From: Amoebophrya sp. A120
Taxonomy: Eukaryota > Sar > Dinophyceae > Syndiniales > Amoebophryaceae
Length of the DNA: 64,000 nt
Direction of reading: 5' to 3'
Assembly (NCBI GenBank): GCA_905178155.1
Contig: CAJINV010000012.1
Span: 2,072,166-2,136,165 of the forward strand
The notes beneath the pieces are model-generated. The model searched no databases and was not told the origin of the DNA. It saw nothing but the letters and a program-made list of their open reading frames with translations. The translations under genes and the position numbers were made by a program. Below, in pieces: positions 10,601 to 21,700 of the stretch (position 1 is the first letter of the stretch; every line of letters starts with the position of its first letter).

Positions 10601-13600
10601 GATGCCAATGCTTGTCCTTGCAGAATCCCAGCGGCAAAACTGCTATCAAATGTAAAAGTGTCTGGGTCTGGAAGAATGCAACTTGTCATGCTAGTAAATC
10701 TGAAGCATGCAAAAATCTGTGTTGCGTGATTACCAAAAGTCGTCCAGTTTTGACCAAGTCGGGAGGCAGTTTCTCAAGCGGGATAGGCAGGAGAAAGATC
10801 GCACAGAATCTGTCATGCTAGGTCCTGCATTCCAGACCTCATCGGTCATGGAAAAGCTGCATGACAAGTCGCGCATTCTTCCAGACCCAGACATTTTTAC
10901 ATTTCATAACTGCCCAGTAAACTCGATTTTGACAGGTCGTAGACGGGCGGGCGAGTGAAATTGAAATTGAGATTGATCTGCTCGTCAGCATCATTGATGT
11001 TGTAGAAGTTCTGGTCAGCTCTAGAAGTACTCCCACCTCCAGCGGCCTTAACAGCTGCCGGCGTGGTCGTATTTTTTGCCTCCGCGACGTCTGGTCGAGG
11101 TCGAGCCCCACCTCTTGTTCCAAAGAACAATCTTCGCACCAAGCCTACTCGCGAGGTGGACTTGCGTTCTTTGAGAAGCAATTGGCGCAATTCCGTCACG
11201 GTTAAGCCTCCGGAAAACCGGATCAGCCGCGCGTTGTGCGCGGCACGATTGTTATTGTGTAGTTCTTCTTGTTGAGTGTCAATAGAAGTAGTTGCACCAG
11301 CAACATCTTCGAAGTGGCTGCGTCGTGCTGCGACGTTGTTCCTGCTGTAGCTGTCCTGCCAAGTGGGGTCTTCTTCTTTCACAAGGGCAACATTGCGCAA
11401 AAACTCACGCTCAGCCATGAGAGTGGGCTCCTGGTGCGGCAGTGGATCATAATTATATGGATTTTCACGTAGTAGACCGCCGGCGTGGTCTACATCTTCA
11501 CCGTGCAGTTGTAGTTTGTCTGCAGGAGGAGGAAAATTCCCCTGATCTTCCAACCGAATCTTATGCAATGCAAATATGTCATCCTCTGGGCGGTCTGAAA
11601 TCCTATGCAAGATTTGCCATGCTTGTCTGGCACGACCCTGAGGTCTGTGATGCACACACACACACACGAACAGCCCCTGCTCTTGCCTGTTATGTTGCAA
11701 AAACGCCATTTATTCTTATTGCCAGGCGGAATACGAAACACGTAGCAGGAGCTGAAAAATGTTGCCATGCGTGACTGCCCACTCCAGGAGCTGCGCGCCC
11801 TTCAATCGCAGACTTGCATTATACAGTTTTCCAGATCCAGACATATTTGTATTTGATAACTCTCGGCCCCGTACAAAAGCTTCGCCACGGTCCAGGACCC
11901 ACCCGAAGAACCAGTCAGGTACTATCCTATGTAAGAACGTCCCCACGAGGACCCCACAGTTGTCAAGTTGGAAACTCAGCAACGCAATAAATCCAGAAGT
12001 AGTTTTGGGCGTTACGCATGACAGATTTTGCGCTGTACTATTGTGTTGCAGGTTAGCTGCAAGGACAGCCGCATCACAAAGAAATCCATCTTCCACCTAT
12101 CGTGCTGTTTATGTACTACAGCACTACAATTGCGGCCAATAAAGAACGACTGTGAACGCCTCGCAAGAACATTGGGATGCGTATTACAAGTGTTCCTGGT
12201 CGTCCTCCGATTGGCGATTGCAAATTATCTGCATGACGAACAACTCTGGGAGGGCTATGGACCACGTCTTTGTTGAGGATAGGTACTCGGGCCACTTCCC
12301 TTCGATAGTGGAGTTGACAGCAGCACGACGAGGACCAGCACCACCGGTATTGTTTACATCATTGTCGTCGTCTTCAACTTCTCCACCACTGCCACTAGCC
12401 AGCGTGGTGAACAAAGCCTGAGCAAACCCGATCCCGGTTAAGTGCATCCGATACCCGCCGCCAGCAATACAGACGGCCGTAATTGGGTGCGGTTCGCCCT
12501 GATACAGGAGTTTGAAAGAAGTGTTTATTGTCCTTGTTGTTTTGGCGCGAGCAGTAGTAGTCCCACTGTCATCAACATCAACACCCGAAGATGTTGAAGT
12601 CGTCACCAACTGCACCTCTTCATCTGCGGCAAACGGCTCGGTTGTGCCGGTAAGGGTCAGATACTGGTGTGCAGCAAAACTACCTGCCACAGGAGGTGGA
12701 GGCTCGGCAACTCCACGTGGTCCCCCAGATTTTATGTCATCAACAAGCGGGGGTGGACTCGCTCGGTACACGTATTCGTACCGGAAAGTAACCACGGAGG
12801 AGGAAGTCCACAGAAAAGACGAATCTACTTCTCGTACTCGTTCCGCGGCCGATAATGTTGAAGATCGCGCCCCCACATCATGATCCAGCTGATCTAGTTG
12901 ACTTATAACTTGGCAACCTGTCAGCTTCACGTCTTGCTCCATGAGTACTTCTACCTTTGATTTCGTCATATTATGGTCCTCGTCGTGCACATCGTGCAGC
13001 ACAACTGTCTGCACTGGCACATTCTGGATACGTGCGTGGTAGAAGAGCGGAGGTTCTTCGTCATCTTCTTCTTCTTGTTCAAAATGATCTACCTCGCCTT
13101 CATCAACAAGAAACGTGGCGCGGCGTTCGCCATCACTTCGACTTCTGTCGTTGTTCAATTCTCTCCTTTATGCATTGCAAAAGTATCGTGCTCGTAGTAA
13201 GTGTTGCAATACAAGTTAGCTCAGCATGACAAATGGAATTTCTCATGCTGATTTAGCTTGAAGAAGAAATTTGTCTTGCATGACTGCGATTAGTACCAGT
13301 ACGATACTTGTTTTGCACAGGATATCCTTCTTTATAGGCTCTCGGAAATTCATGTGAGAGTCCATTTCTGAAAATTTAAAATTCGCAAACTTCGAAACCC
13401 TCTGCGAATCTTATAACACGCGCCCAAAACCCGGCCCCGGCGAACCCCATTCAGCTTCCAAAGTCAACAAGGCCCCGAAAAGGGGGCTTCGAGAACTCTG
13501 AAAGATACGCGCCGTTTTTCTTCCAGAACTCTGGAGCTTCTCTTTTGTGGACTTCGAACAAGCCGGCCCTCGATCCGGAGCCGCTTGATCCCCGAACGCC

Positions 13601-16600
13601 GAGGTTGGCTCCATTGCCTAGTCCATGAGGTGCCCACCACGGCTTTGAGGTTCCGAAGCCAACAAATTCGACACACATGAATTTCTCAGGCTCTGAAAGA
13701 AAAACGGCGTCTTTCTTTCAGAGCCTGAGAAATTCATGTGTGTAAATGTTGAGCCAATCCCCTTCCATCAAAAGGGCGGCTGGTCGCCGGCCGTCTGGGC
13801 TGGCTTGATTGCCAGCTCCGGATCACGGCGGCCAAAGGTTCAATCTTTTCAAGTAATCAAATCTGACACACATGAATTTCTCAGGCTCTAAAAGAAAAAC
13901 GGCGTTTTTCTTCTAGAGCATGAGAAATTCATGTGTGTAAATGTTGAGCCAATCCCCTTCCATCAAAAGGGCGGCTGGTCGCCGGCCGTCTGGGCTGGCT
14001 TGATTGCCAGCTCCGGATCACGGCGGCCAAAGGTTCAACTTTTTCAACAAATCGAATTTGACACACATGAATTTCTCAGGCTTTAAAAGAAAAACGGCGT
14101 TTTTCTTCTACAGCCTGAGAAATTCATGTGTGTAAATGTTGAACCAATCCGCTTTCGCCAACAAGGCGGTTGGTCGCCGACCGTCGGGGCTGGCTTGATT
14201 GCCAGCTCCGGATCACGGCGGCCAAAGGTTGAACTTTTTGAAGAAATCGAATTTGACACACATGAATTTCTCAGGCTCTAAAAGAAAAACGCCGCTTTTC
14301 TTTTAGAGCCTGAGAAATTCAAGTGTGTAAATGCCTTTCGCCGGCCCCCGGCTGGTGAAAATCCCCATTGGTAACTGAAACATTTTTCAGCTACCAATGG
14401 GGATTTTCACCACTCGGTGAGTGGCGAAAGCGCTTTCGCCACTCACCGAGTGGCGAAAATCCCCATTGGTAACTGAAAAGCTTTTCAGTTACCAATGAGG
14501 ATTTTCACCTCTAGGTGAGAGGCGACAGCGCTTTCGCCTCTCACCTAGAGGTGAAAATGCCCATTGTAAACTGAAAATCTATTCGCCACTGACGAAGGCG
14601 ACTCCTCCTGGTGGAAATTAATTCAAGTGTGAAAATTTGTTGGGGCTGTTATTGGTCTCGAAAAACGAGTCGCTTTCAGCACTCTTTTTTTTGCTACCCC
14701 CGATGGGTAACAATTCAAGTGTGAAAATTTAAAAGAGTCACTGGAACGACTCACTGCAATGACTCTTTCAATAGAGTCTCAACTATTTCTCTTCATAATT
14801 AAATTTACGCACTTGAATTTACTGTCTTTTAAATTTACGCACTTGAATTTGTTGCCAATGGCAATAAATTCAAGTGCGTAAATTTAAAAGACTCCTTCGA
14901 AGGAGTCCTTGCAAGGAGTCCCTGCCTGGACTCATTGCAAGGTGTAGCCGGAAGAGTCGAACGCAAATCCAAAACGAAAACGATTCATCCCCAACAATTT
15001 GCACTAGCGCCAGCAGATGTCCCAACTACCTCCTCCCCCAACCCCCGCTACCTCCCCTGGGGCCCGAGCCTTCTCCTTCCCAACCCGGACCACCTCCTCT
15101 ACAAGTTCAGCCGCCTACTCCCGGAGCCAGGTCTTCTCCTGTGGGCCCCGGCCCCCTTCACGCGGAACCCAGACCACTTCTTCCACAGCCCAAGCGCCCT
15201 CATCCGGAGCCTGGACCCCCTCCTTCCAAACCTCCGCCACATTCTTCGGAACCCAGGCGCCCCTCGTCCCAACCCGGAAACGGCCCCGGCCCTCCCGCTG
15301 CTTTCTTCTAAATGGCCAGACCCGAGGCGCTTCAGCTTTGAAGGCAAAGCCCATCGCCCCCTTCTGAGCTGAGGCCGCTCAACCCTTGCAGACCTACCTG
15401 CCCCAGAGGCCGAAGCGGGAGGAGCCTGCCTATGCTGGCATCCACGTGGGGCCGTGTCATTTGTCTCGCCTCGAGCCACCTCGCAGTCGGGGGCGGGTTT
15501 TACAAAAATGGCCGGAGTTGAGGCGCTTCACTTCACGAAGGGCAACCAGCTTGCCGAACCACGGCGAAGGCGCTCAGCTTTGTTGGCTTTGCTTGTCCAC
15601 GGCCCGAAACCTCTTGCGCCCTGGCCTATGCGAAGCCGGGCGCGGACCTAATGCCCTTCCTTTTCCGAGCTGGCCCTAGCGTGGCGCCACATCGACGACG
15701 ACTTAAAACACCCCACAAGAGAATGCCTGGAGGGCGCCGGAAGGAGGGCTCGGGCAGCCACCTTCCGGCAAAGCCTTGCAGCTACACACCGCGAGGGGAC
15801 CACAGAGCGCACCCCCTGAAAACCGGAGCCGGGCCCCTCACTATTCAGAACATGCCCTAAAGTGGTTCGCAACGCACTCCACTCAGCTGGTTTCTTAGCC
15901 ACAATCTTCATAGTGCCAGTGCCGATCGTGAATGCTTGCCGTCTGTAGAGGTGTCGCTCTGCCACTCAGAGGGGCGAACTACAGACGCTCCCGGCGGCCA
16001 GAACCCCTATGCCCTGCCCCCAAATCGCGGCCCCCGATGGCCGACAAAACCGCCGAAAACCGAAAACACGCAGAGCCACCAAACTGAGCCGAAACACCTA
16101 AGACCGAGAAACACAAGCCGGCGACCAGTGCAACTGCTCCAGTTTTTTCTTCGGGCAAAGGCCCCAACGTGGGCGGCAGGCCTGTGCCCGGGCGACGACC
16201 ACAACAGAGCAGGATGCCAGGAGTGAGGTCATAACCCAGAGGGCCGAAGCGCTTAACGTGCGAAATAAAAAGCGCGGCGCCGGCGCTGCCGTCGCTACTT
16301 CTTGCAGAACTGTAGCGGTTCGACTCTGGCAGCAGCTCCGTGGCTGGGCAACTTGCACAAGCAAAGGAGGCGCGCAATGTTTTGCCATTGGCGCTATTCG
16401 AAAACTGCGAAATTTAAATTTTCGAACATGGTACTAGACATGAATTTCTCTGAGCCCATATTCTTGTTCCAGCACCCGAGGCCGGGTTGTAAAAGTTCAC
16501 ACGTTATCAAGTGCAAATATGTCTGGGTCTGGAATAAACTTGTGATGCATGTGAGTGAACAGAAAGCGCGCTGTAATGCACCGCCAAGCATGACAGATTT

Positions 16601-17035
16601 TCTCGTGCTGGCACTGTGTTGCGTATTCCGCATGAGAAACATGGTTTTTGCATGACAGACAAGAGGAGGTGGTCTTCCGATGGCCCTACGCAATACAGAG
16701 TTCTGAGTCATGCCAAACTAGCATGAGAAATCTTGCAATCTTCCAGACCCAGACATATTTGCCATGCATACACGTGCGCAGAGCTCGGCAAAGGTCAGTG
16801 GTGGAGCTGAGCTGCGAGAAGAAACTTCATCTTCCTTCACCTTCAGAGCTGACGCTGACCGAGAAAAAACTTCGTCTTCCTTTACCTTCAGAGCGGCCAC
16901 AGCACACCAGGCCCAGCCTGCCGTTCCGTAGGACCGCTTAATTATCTGCAGATTATCCAGGACGTCGGTCAGGAAGCCCTGCAAGAGCAGCAGAGCGCAG
17001 CTCAGGAACTGCCGCTGCTGGTGGGAAAAGAACAT
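7645..17035 (-). CDS. cPLA2/patatin-like lipase, copy 1
   Basis: Ten exons. Removing nine elements with one flanking repeat each leaves 3813 nt, a 1270-residue protein. The N-terminus MFFSHQQRQFLSCALLLLQG is signal-like. The catalytic parts are the oxyanion glycine loop in IAGGGYRMHLTG, the nucleophile elbow GSSGGSW (Ser in GxSGG) and the acid motif DGAYLDNSAIF. These are the Ser-Asp dyad motifs of patatin and group IV PLA2 folds, so hydrolysis of acyl esters in lipids is likely; substrate and secretion are inference. Exons separate the motifs, with long acidic and Ser/Thr-rich linkers between. About 25 residues shorter than copy 2. The second exon holds a 3.1-kb element. All three motifs are intact, so I treat it as a functional gene, but splicing is unproven. 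Confidence 0.75.
7900..8298. mobile_element. Introner, family B (degenerate left arm)
   Basis: Lipase copy 1 at SVF^PNG; copy 2 is uninterrupted there. Right arm TTCAGACCCAGACA is clear; flanking repeat AAACAC at 7894-7899 and 8299-8304. Confidence 0.85.
9451..9771. mobile_element. Introner, family F
   Basis: Lipase copy 1 at VAHA^IAAS; absent from copy 2 (VAHAVAAS continuous). Termini AGCGTCAGGATCGAAGTCGA and complement; flanking repeat CGC. Confidence 0.85.
10040..10384. mobile_element. Introner, family D
   Basis: Lipase copy 1 at YGY^LPLSFY; absent from copy 2 (RYLLLSFY continuous). Left terminus AAAAATATCCCCTCCCCATA; short flanking repeat AAA. Confidence 0.8.
10644..10908. mobile_element. 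Introner, family B
   Basis: Lipase copy 1 at LLGS^FAAG; absent from copy 2. Arms TGTCTGGGTCTGGAAG and complement; flanking repeat ACTGC at 10639-10643 and 10909-10913. Confidence 0.92.
11562..11858. mobile_element. Introner, family B (degenerate)
   Basis: Lipase copy 1 at AES^RLED, exactly where copy 2 has a family A element. One arm (TTTTCCAGATCCAGACA) is readable, the other has decayed. The flanking repeats have diverged to AATCT and ACTCT. A CA repeat lies inside. Confidence 0.78.
11923..12280. mobile_element. Introner, family H
   Basis: Lipase copy 1 at EYL^TGSSGG, just before the nucleophile elbow. Terminus TATCCTATGTAAGAACGTCC; flanking repeat AGGTAC at 11917-11922 and 12281-12286. 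Copy 2 carries a family F element about ten bases further on. Confidence 0.88.
13169..13324. mobile_element. Introner, family A
   Basis: Lipase copy 1, directly abutting the 3.1-kb element. Termini TGCAAAAGTATCGTGCTCG and complement; flanking repeat TCCTT at 13164-13168 and 13325-13329, overlapping the larger element's own target repeat. Confidence 0.88.
13671..14328. repeat. 195-bp tandem repeat with four hairpins
   Basis: Hairpins start at 13671, 13866, 14061 and 14256, an exact 195-base period. Each is about 73 bp, with arms ACACACATGAATTTCTCAGG and complement around an AAAACGGCG loop. The spacer between hairpins is nearly identical in the first units. The inner GAAATTCATG core also occurs in the element's termini. 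Confidence 0.93.
14345..14585. repeat. Nested palindromes
   Basis: Consecutive inverted repeats built from TGAAAATCCCCATTGGTAAC and CACTCGGTGAGTGGCGAAAG or the related TCACCTAGAGGTG. Several can pair with each other in alternative ways. Confidence 0.88.
14610..14890. repeat. Short direct and inverted AATTCAAGTGxGxAAATT motifs
   Basis: The motif recurs at about 14625, 14710, 14800, 14830 and 14865, in both orientations, with GACTC-rich spacers between. Confidence 0.75.
14935..16380. other. GC-rich right half of the 3.1-kb element
   Basis: Proline-, serine- and arginine-rich frames are open on both strands, which is what GC-rich non-coding DNA produces. No catalytic DDE, RVE or reverse transcriptase motif was found in any of them. 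Confidence 0.6.
16504..16770. mobile_element. Introner, family B
   Basis: Lipase copy 1 at ARV^NFY; copy 2 reads straight through. Arms TGTCTGGGTCTGGAA and complement; flanking repeat CACG. Confidence 0.9.
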
Positions 17036-18766
17036 TTTGATGATACGAAATTGTACTTCTGCCGCCTCTTATTTCCAAGGCCAGCAGCTTACAACATTAG
17101 TTTTCAAGTGCTGGTATATATGAGAGTGGTCCAGGAGTGTGCTGGACGTGGTAGAAGAAGAACAAAAGTGAGCAGGAAGGACGGTCTAAAAAGGTAACTT
17201 CGAGTCGTTCAGATTGCAATCAAAATCATCAGTGCGGTTTACTATGGATTGGTGGCGAAGCTGTTGGTGCTCTTGTGGGGAAGTCGTTCTAAGTCTAATA
17301 CCTTCGCGCAGTACGTATTGCATTCTTGAAATTTACTTTATTGTGTCGACCACCTGTACTAGTAAGGACCGATTGTTTACCTTCGACTCCATGCGGTCGC
17401 GGGAACCGAAACTTCTGCGACAAAAAATCACCTCCTGGTTGTGGTTATTTTCTACCTCGAAGCTGCTAGGCTTCTCGTACGATTTTTCTGTTCTTGCGGC
17501 ACCTTCTATCTTCGGACAGAGGACACTTCTACACCGATGCGGGCAATTGAAGATTAACAACTGCATTTTTCATTGACAAAAAGAAAAAAGCTCTTTATTT
17601 CCGACTGACAAACCGAAACTATGCCGACAGCTGGTGCAAACTCCTGTTCTTATGCCTGGCATCTTCGTTCAACTTCAATGGAAACAAGCCATGCAAGAAT
17701 TATACGGCCCGATACTCGTACGCAGCATAAAATGCGACACAAAGTGTGCCTGTATTGCAGAAGACGCAAGGGAGGCAGATTGTAGTGCTGTGAAGATGAG
17801 GGCTGAGATCATGGCGCATCAAGCAATTTTCTGAACTCAAACAAGACACGGACACGAATTGTCACAGTAGAGGTCGACAACTATGTTGAGATCTGGCAGT
17901 CTTTCATCTACTGCTGGCTTTCCTCGCGGCGTGCTTTGTTCTGTAGTACACAAGAAGATCCTTTACCATGAAATCATTATGCATGTAGAAGTCTCTAGGT
18001 GATGAAAATATACATGTTTTTTTTTCCTGGCAGTGGAAGCAGTCACGACACGCTGTGGACGAGAGCGAGAGTTCGGGGAATAGTTGTACTGTAGGGTAAA
18101 AAAATCACTTATCGTCAAAGAATACCGGGGTGGTCGGGTACACGTCGCCAAGACAGGGTGTAAACGGTCTACTTGTATTTGGTAATGGTAAATATGACTA
18201 AAGACTACGATGGACACCGCCTATTTTAGTACTCGTCAGCTTTTGACTAGCAAATCAAACTCAACGGAAAGGGCAGCTAGATATGTCCCCTGTCTTCCTG
18301 GTGAAGCGCATCAACCGTCCAATGCAATTTATGCATTGGTTATTTCGCATTCGCTACAGGAGTGTTCGCCAAATACAAATTGATGAAACAACAGATTTCT
18401 ACTGATGAAAAAAGCAAATGCTTTATAGGTCTCTTCTATTTCAAGTGCTCTACTAAATATCCTCATGCAACGCTTCGATTTCGTATCTTCATCTCTTTCA
18501 ATAATTTTTTCTATCGGTGATTTTGTCAAACGAGTTTTTTTCTCGGAATTATCCTACAAAGCAGATATAGCTGCAAAATCCTACAACTGAAACCTTTTTT
18601 GTATGATCATTAAAAATCAAAATTATCCAGGCATAAGAAAAGAAAATATACTTACTTATTTTGCAAAAAATCTTACATCCAGCGAGTTCGCACGCATTTG
18701 TTGAAAAGAGAGCTGCAGCTGGCGCACCATGCTGGAGATGTATAAATCAATTTCTATCTGTCCAAT
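17036..18766. other. Intergenic interval between the lipase copies
   Basis: Upstream of copy 1 and downstream of copy 2. Bases about 17430-17500 resemble 24370-24440 upstream of copy 2 (shared TCTCCTGGTT-type and CTCGAAG segments), so part of the 5' region was duplicated with the gene. The remainder is AT-rich, with only chance frames. Confidence 0.5.
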
Positions 18767-21700
18767 TCACTCTCGTCCACCCCTGGAGGTCCTCTGCACC
18801 AGATCCACGAAGCCAGGCTGGCCCCACGCATTTTTTGCCACGTTCGCCCTCCAGTGATTCTGCCACACAGAAGAAGACGAGGACTTGTCGTCGTCTTTCA
18901 TCCCGTCCCTTTTCATTTTCATCTGCAAATGCCCGTCCCCGAGCGGAAAAAAGCGTCCAAGCTCGAAGTACAGGCGTCCACAGATTTCCGACCGCGGCTC
19001 CGAAACCATCGACCAAAACCCATTGGGAAAAACCCTGCTGCCGCAATGTTTTTGTGTGAAGGCCTTGCCGATTTTGGCGAGGTCTGATATTAATCCTCGC
19101 CGAGAAGTTGTAGCCCTCGAAGTGCCAGCATCAACTTCACGCACCAACCTCCCAACATACGCGTAAAATGCCTCCATCTCCGCCTCCTCTGCGTGCGCGC
19201 TGGCAAAGGTGACGGTCAAGATGCGGTTTTTCGGGATTTTGTAAAACTTGTTTGCCACCGTCCGCAGACGCATTGTGACGACGGGGAGTTTTTCGTTTTT
19301 GATCGGTACAGAAGAACCGCCTGTACCAAAATCATTTTCACTATCACTGCCTTGATGTTTGATATTCCTTTTCACACCCGCCAGCATGGCTTTCAGCACC
19401 GGCAGCAAGTCGGACGGCTTGAAAATTTGGCTCCGCCTCAGGTCAAAGGTGGTACTGTCCGTCTTCATGAAGCCAAAGAGGGAAAGGAAATCGAGCTCAT
19501 TGAAGAGGTAATCGCGAAGCACCAACGACTTTCTCCCGTCCACGAAATGCTTCGTGATTTCACCTTGCGTCAGCGTGTCGATGATGTTGCGAGCGCTTGA
19601 AGTTGATATTTCTTCATCACTATCGAAATAAACAGGCGGAGTTGATGTCCTCCTGTCTCTACTTCCAGAAGTAGTTCTTCTCCTTCTTTCCGCCGCTAAA
19701 CTCTCGAGTTCGTTTTCCAAAAACGAAACCGCTTTTTCCAATTGGAAAACCGTTGACTCCCCGCATTTCCAAAGGATCAGGCGGGATGCGTTGTTTTGCA
19801 AAGCAGGAAAAATTGCGGAATTGTCCAAGTACGCCCCGTCCATGTAGGAAGCCCATACCGGTGCAGTCCCTACTTTTGCGGCTTGTGATGCTGAAACTGC
19901 ATGATCACGACGTCGTCCACCAGTCGTGTCCTCATTCTTGAGCGGCATTCGGACGAGCTGCAACGGTGAGAAAAAGTGTCCGCCAACATTCCCCGGGCCA
20001 TTCGTACTAGCCGCGACCGCGTGGGCAACCGAGGGCACGCCGGGACGTCGCGTTTTTGTCTCTTGAAAATGCCTGCTCTATCAACTGTAAAAATGTCTGG
20101 GTCTGGAAGAATCCAACTTGTCACGCTGATTTTGGATTCTAAAAAAATCTGCATTGCATGAGCAGCAAAGAGAGTCCAAGTTTTGCTACACGGGAAGAGC
20201 CTTTGTCATGCGGTATAGGCATCAGGAAGCCCTCACAAAATCTGTGACGCTAGGGCATGCATCACAGACATCAGGAGTCATGCAAAATGTGCATGACAAG
20301 CCTGGCAATCTTCCAGACCCAGACATTTTTACATTTGATATGCTCCGGAAAAGCAAAACGCTTTTCACACGGTCGGAGAAGTTGGAGCGGTAGGTGGCGA
20401 AGTTCGAGGAAGTGTAGGGCTGCTTATCTACAAGAACTTCGTGTCGGAGTCGGACAGGACGACACGAGCCTGCTCCTCCGGAGGGACACGAATTAAAATT
20501 ATCGAACGCCTTGTCTTCTGGCACGGACACCGCGAAACCGTCTCGGTAGAAGGAAAGCAGCAAATATCTGTACTTGTGCAGCACGGAGTTCTTTGCCGTC
20601 GCTCGTTGCCATCCTATGCAACAAGAAAGAAACTGTGTAAATGAAAATGTCTGTGATGCAAGAAATGCATAACTGTATACGCTTGTCATGCTGGGTGTGC
20701 ATCATAGGCAACTTTCATACGTGTTTCCACGTGCTAGCTGCGCATGACAGGTTCTCCCTGTACTGCAAAGCGAATTTGTGATGCTGTTCTTCCTACAAAG
20801 TTACACTTACACAGTTTTTTTCCTGGATACATCCCTTGCTCCATTTACCGATCGAGGTGACGATGATCGGCTGCGTATCCTGTGTAAAAACATCCCCACC
20901 CCGACCCCAGAGTCAAGATGGGGATTTTGCAACACAAACCTGAAAGTTTTGGGAGCCACGCATGACAAGTTGCAGGCTGTAGTGTAATGCCGTTTCGCAA
21001 GGGAAGGCGCATAACAAATCCTTCTCCTTATCCTGTTGACAGCATTACAACTTCCAAAACACGATGGGAAATGCCTCTCATGGGGATGCGCATTATAAAT
21101 GCTCTTGTGCTTGCAGATCTGCATGACAACTCTGGTGTGGGTACGTTTTTACTCAGGATACTGCGGAGCGGTGGCGCCGAGGAGTTTGACGGGTGCGGTG
21201 TCTATCAGTGGCTCAAGGTCGTTTTCATCGTAATTAGTATCATTATTCCTTGTCTGCAGCAAATGTCGATTCCAATTCCTTTCCACCTTTGCCAGTGCTT
21301 GGCCCTGCAGAATCCCAGCGGCGAAGGTGCCCATTAAATTCGACTTCGATAGGTCGTAGACAGGAGGCAGAGTGGAATCGATTTCGGCCGCGGCGGGGCC
21401 CGTATTCTCAAGAGCATCAGGGATGATGATGTTGTTCTCGTCATCTGTAGTACTCTCGTCCACTCCAGCGGCCTCAACAACTCGCGAGGTAGTTTTATTT
21501 GCCCCGCCCGGGTCGTCTGAAGATCGACGCCCTCTTCCCAATGAAAATCTTCGCACCACGCCTAGTAATCGTGAAGACTTGCGTGTTTTGGAAAGCAATT
21601 GGCGCAATTCCGTCACGGTTAAGCCTCCGAAAAACCTGATCAGCATCGCGTTGCGCGCCGCACGGTTGTGATTGTGTAGTTCGTGAGTGTCAATGGAAGT

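Larger units (their letters stand above)
13333..16460. mobile_element. 3.1-kb non-autonomous element with inverted termini, inserted in lipase copy 1
   Basis: The ends are imperfect inverted repeats of about 65 bp: TATAGGCTCTCGGAAATTCA at the left and TATGGGCTCAGAGAAATTCA on the opposite strand at the right. Both are flanked by TTCTT (13328-13332 and 16461-16465). Removing the element and one TTCTT puts ARVNFYNPASGAGTR in frame with RRELNNDRSRSDGE. The inside holds a 195-bp hairpin repeat array, nested palindromes, short AATTCAAGTG motifs and a GC-rich half with proline-rich chance frames. No transposase frame is visible. It behaves like a giant introner or a transposon that splices out. Confidence 0.82.

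Noticed and set aside
14874-16377. Long proline-rich frames in the giant element as transposase or structural genes
   Set aside because: They overlap on both strands in GC-rich DNA, are low complexity and lack any catalytic motif.
16400-16470. Lipase copy 1 as a pseudogene because its second exon meets a stop
   Set aside because: The stop lies inside the 3.1-kb element. Removing the element and one TTCTT restores the frame over the whole gene, so splicing is at least as likely as inactivation.
17214-17576. Plus-strand 120-codon frame upstream of lipase copy 1
   Set aside because: It lies in the part that resembles the 5' region of copy 2, and the frame is not kept there.
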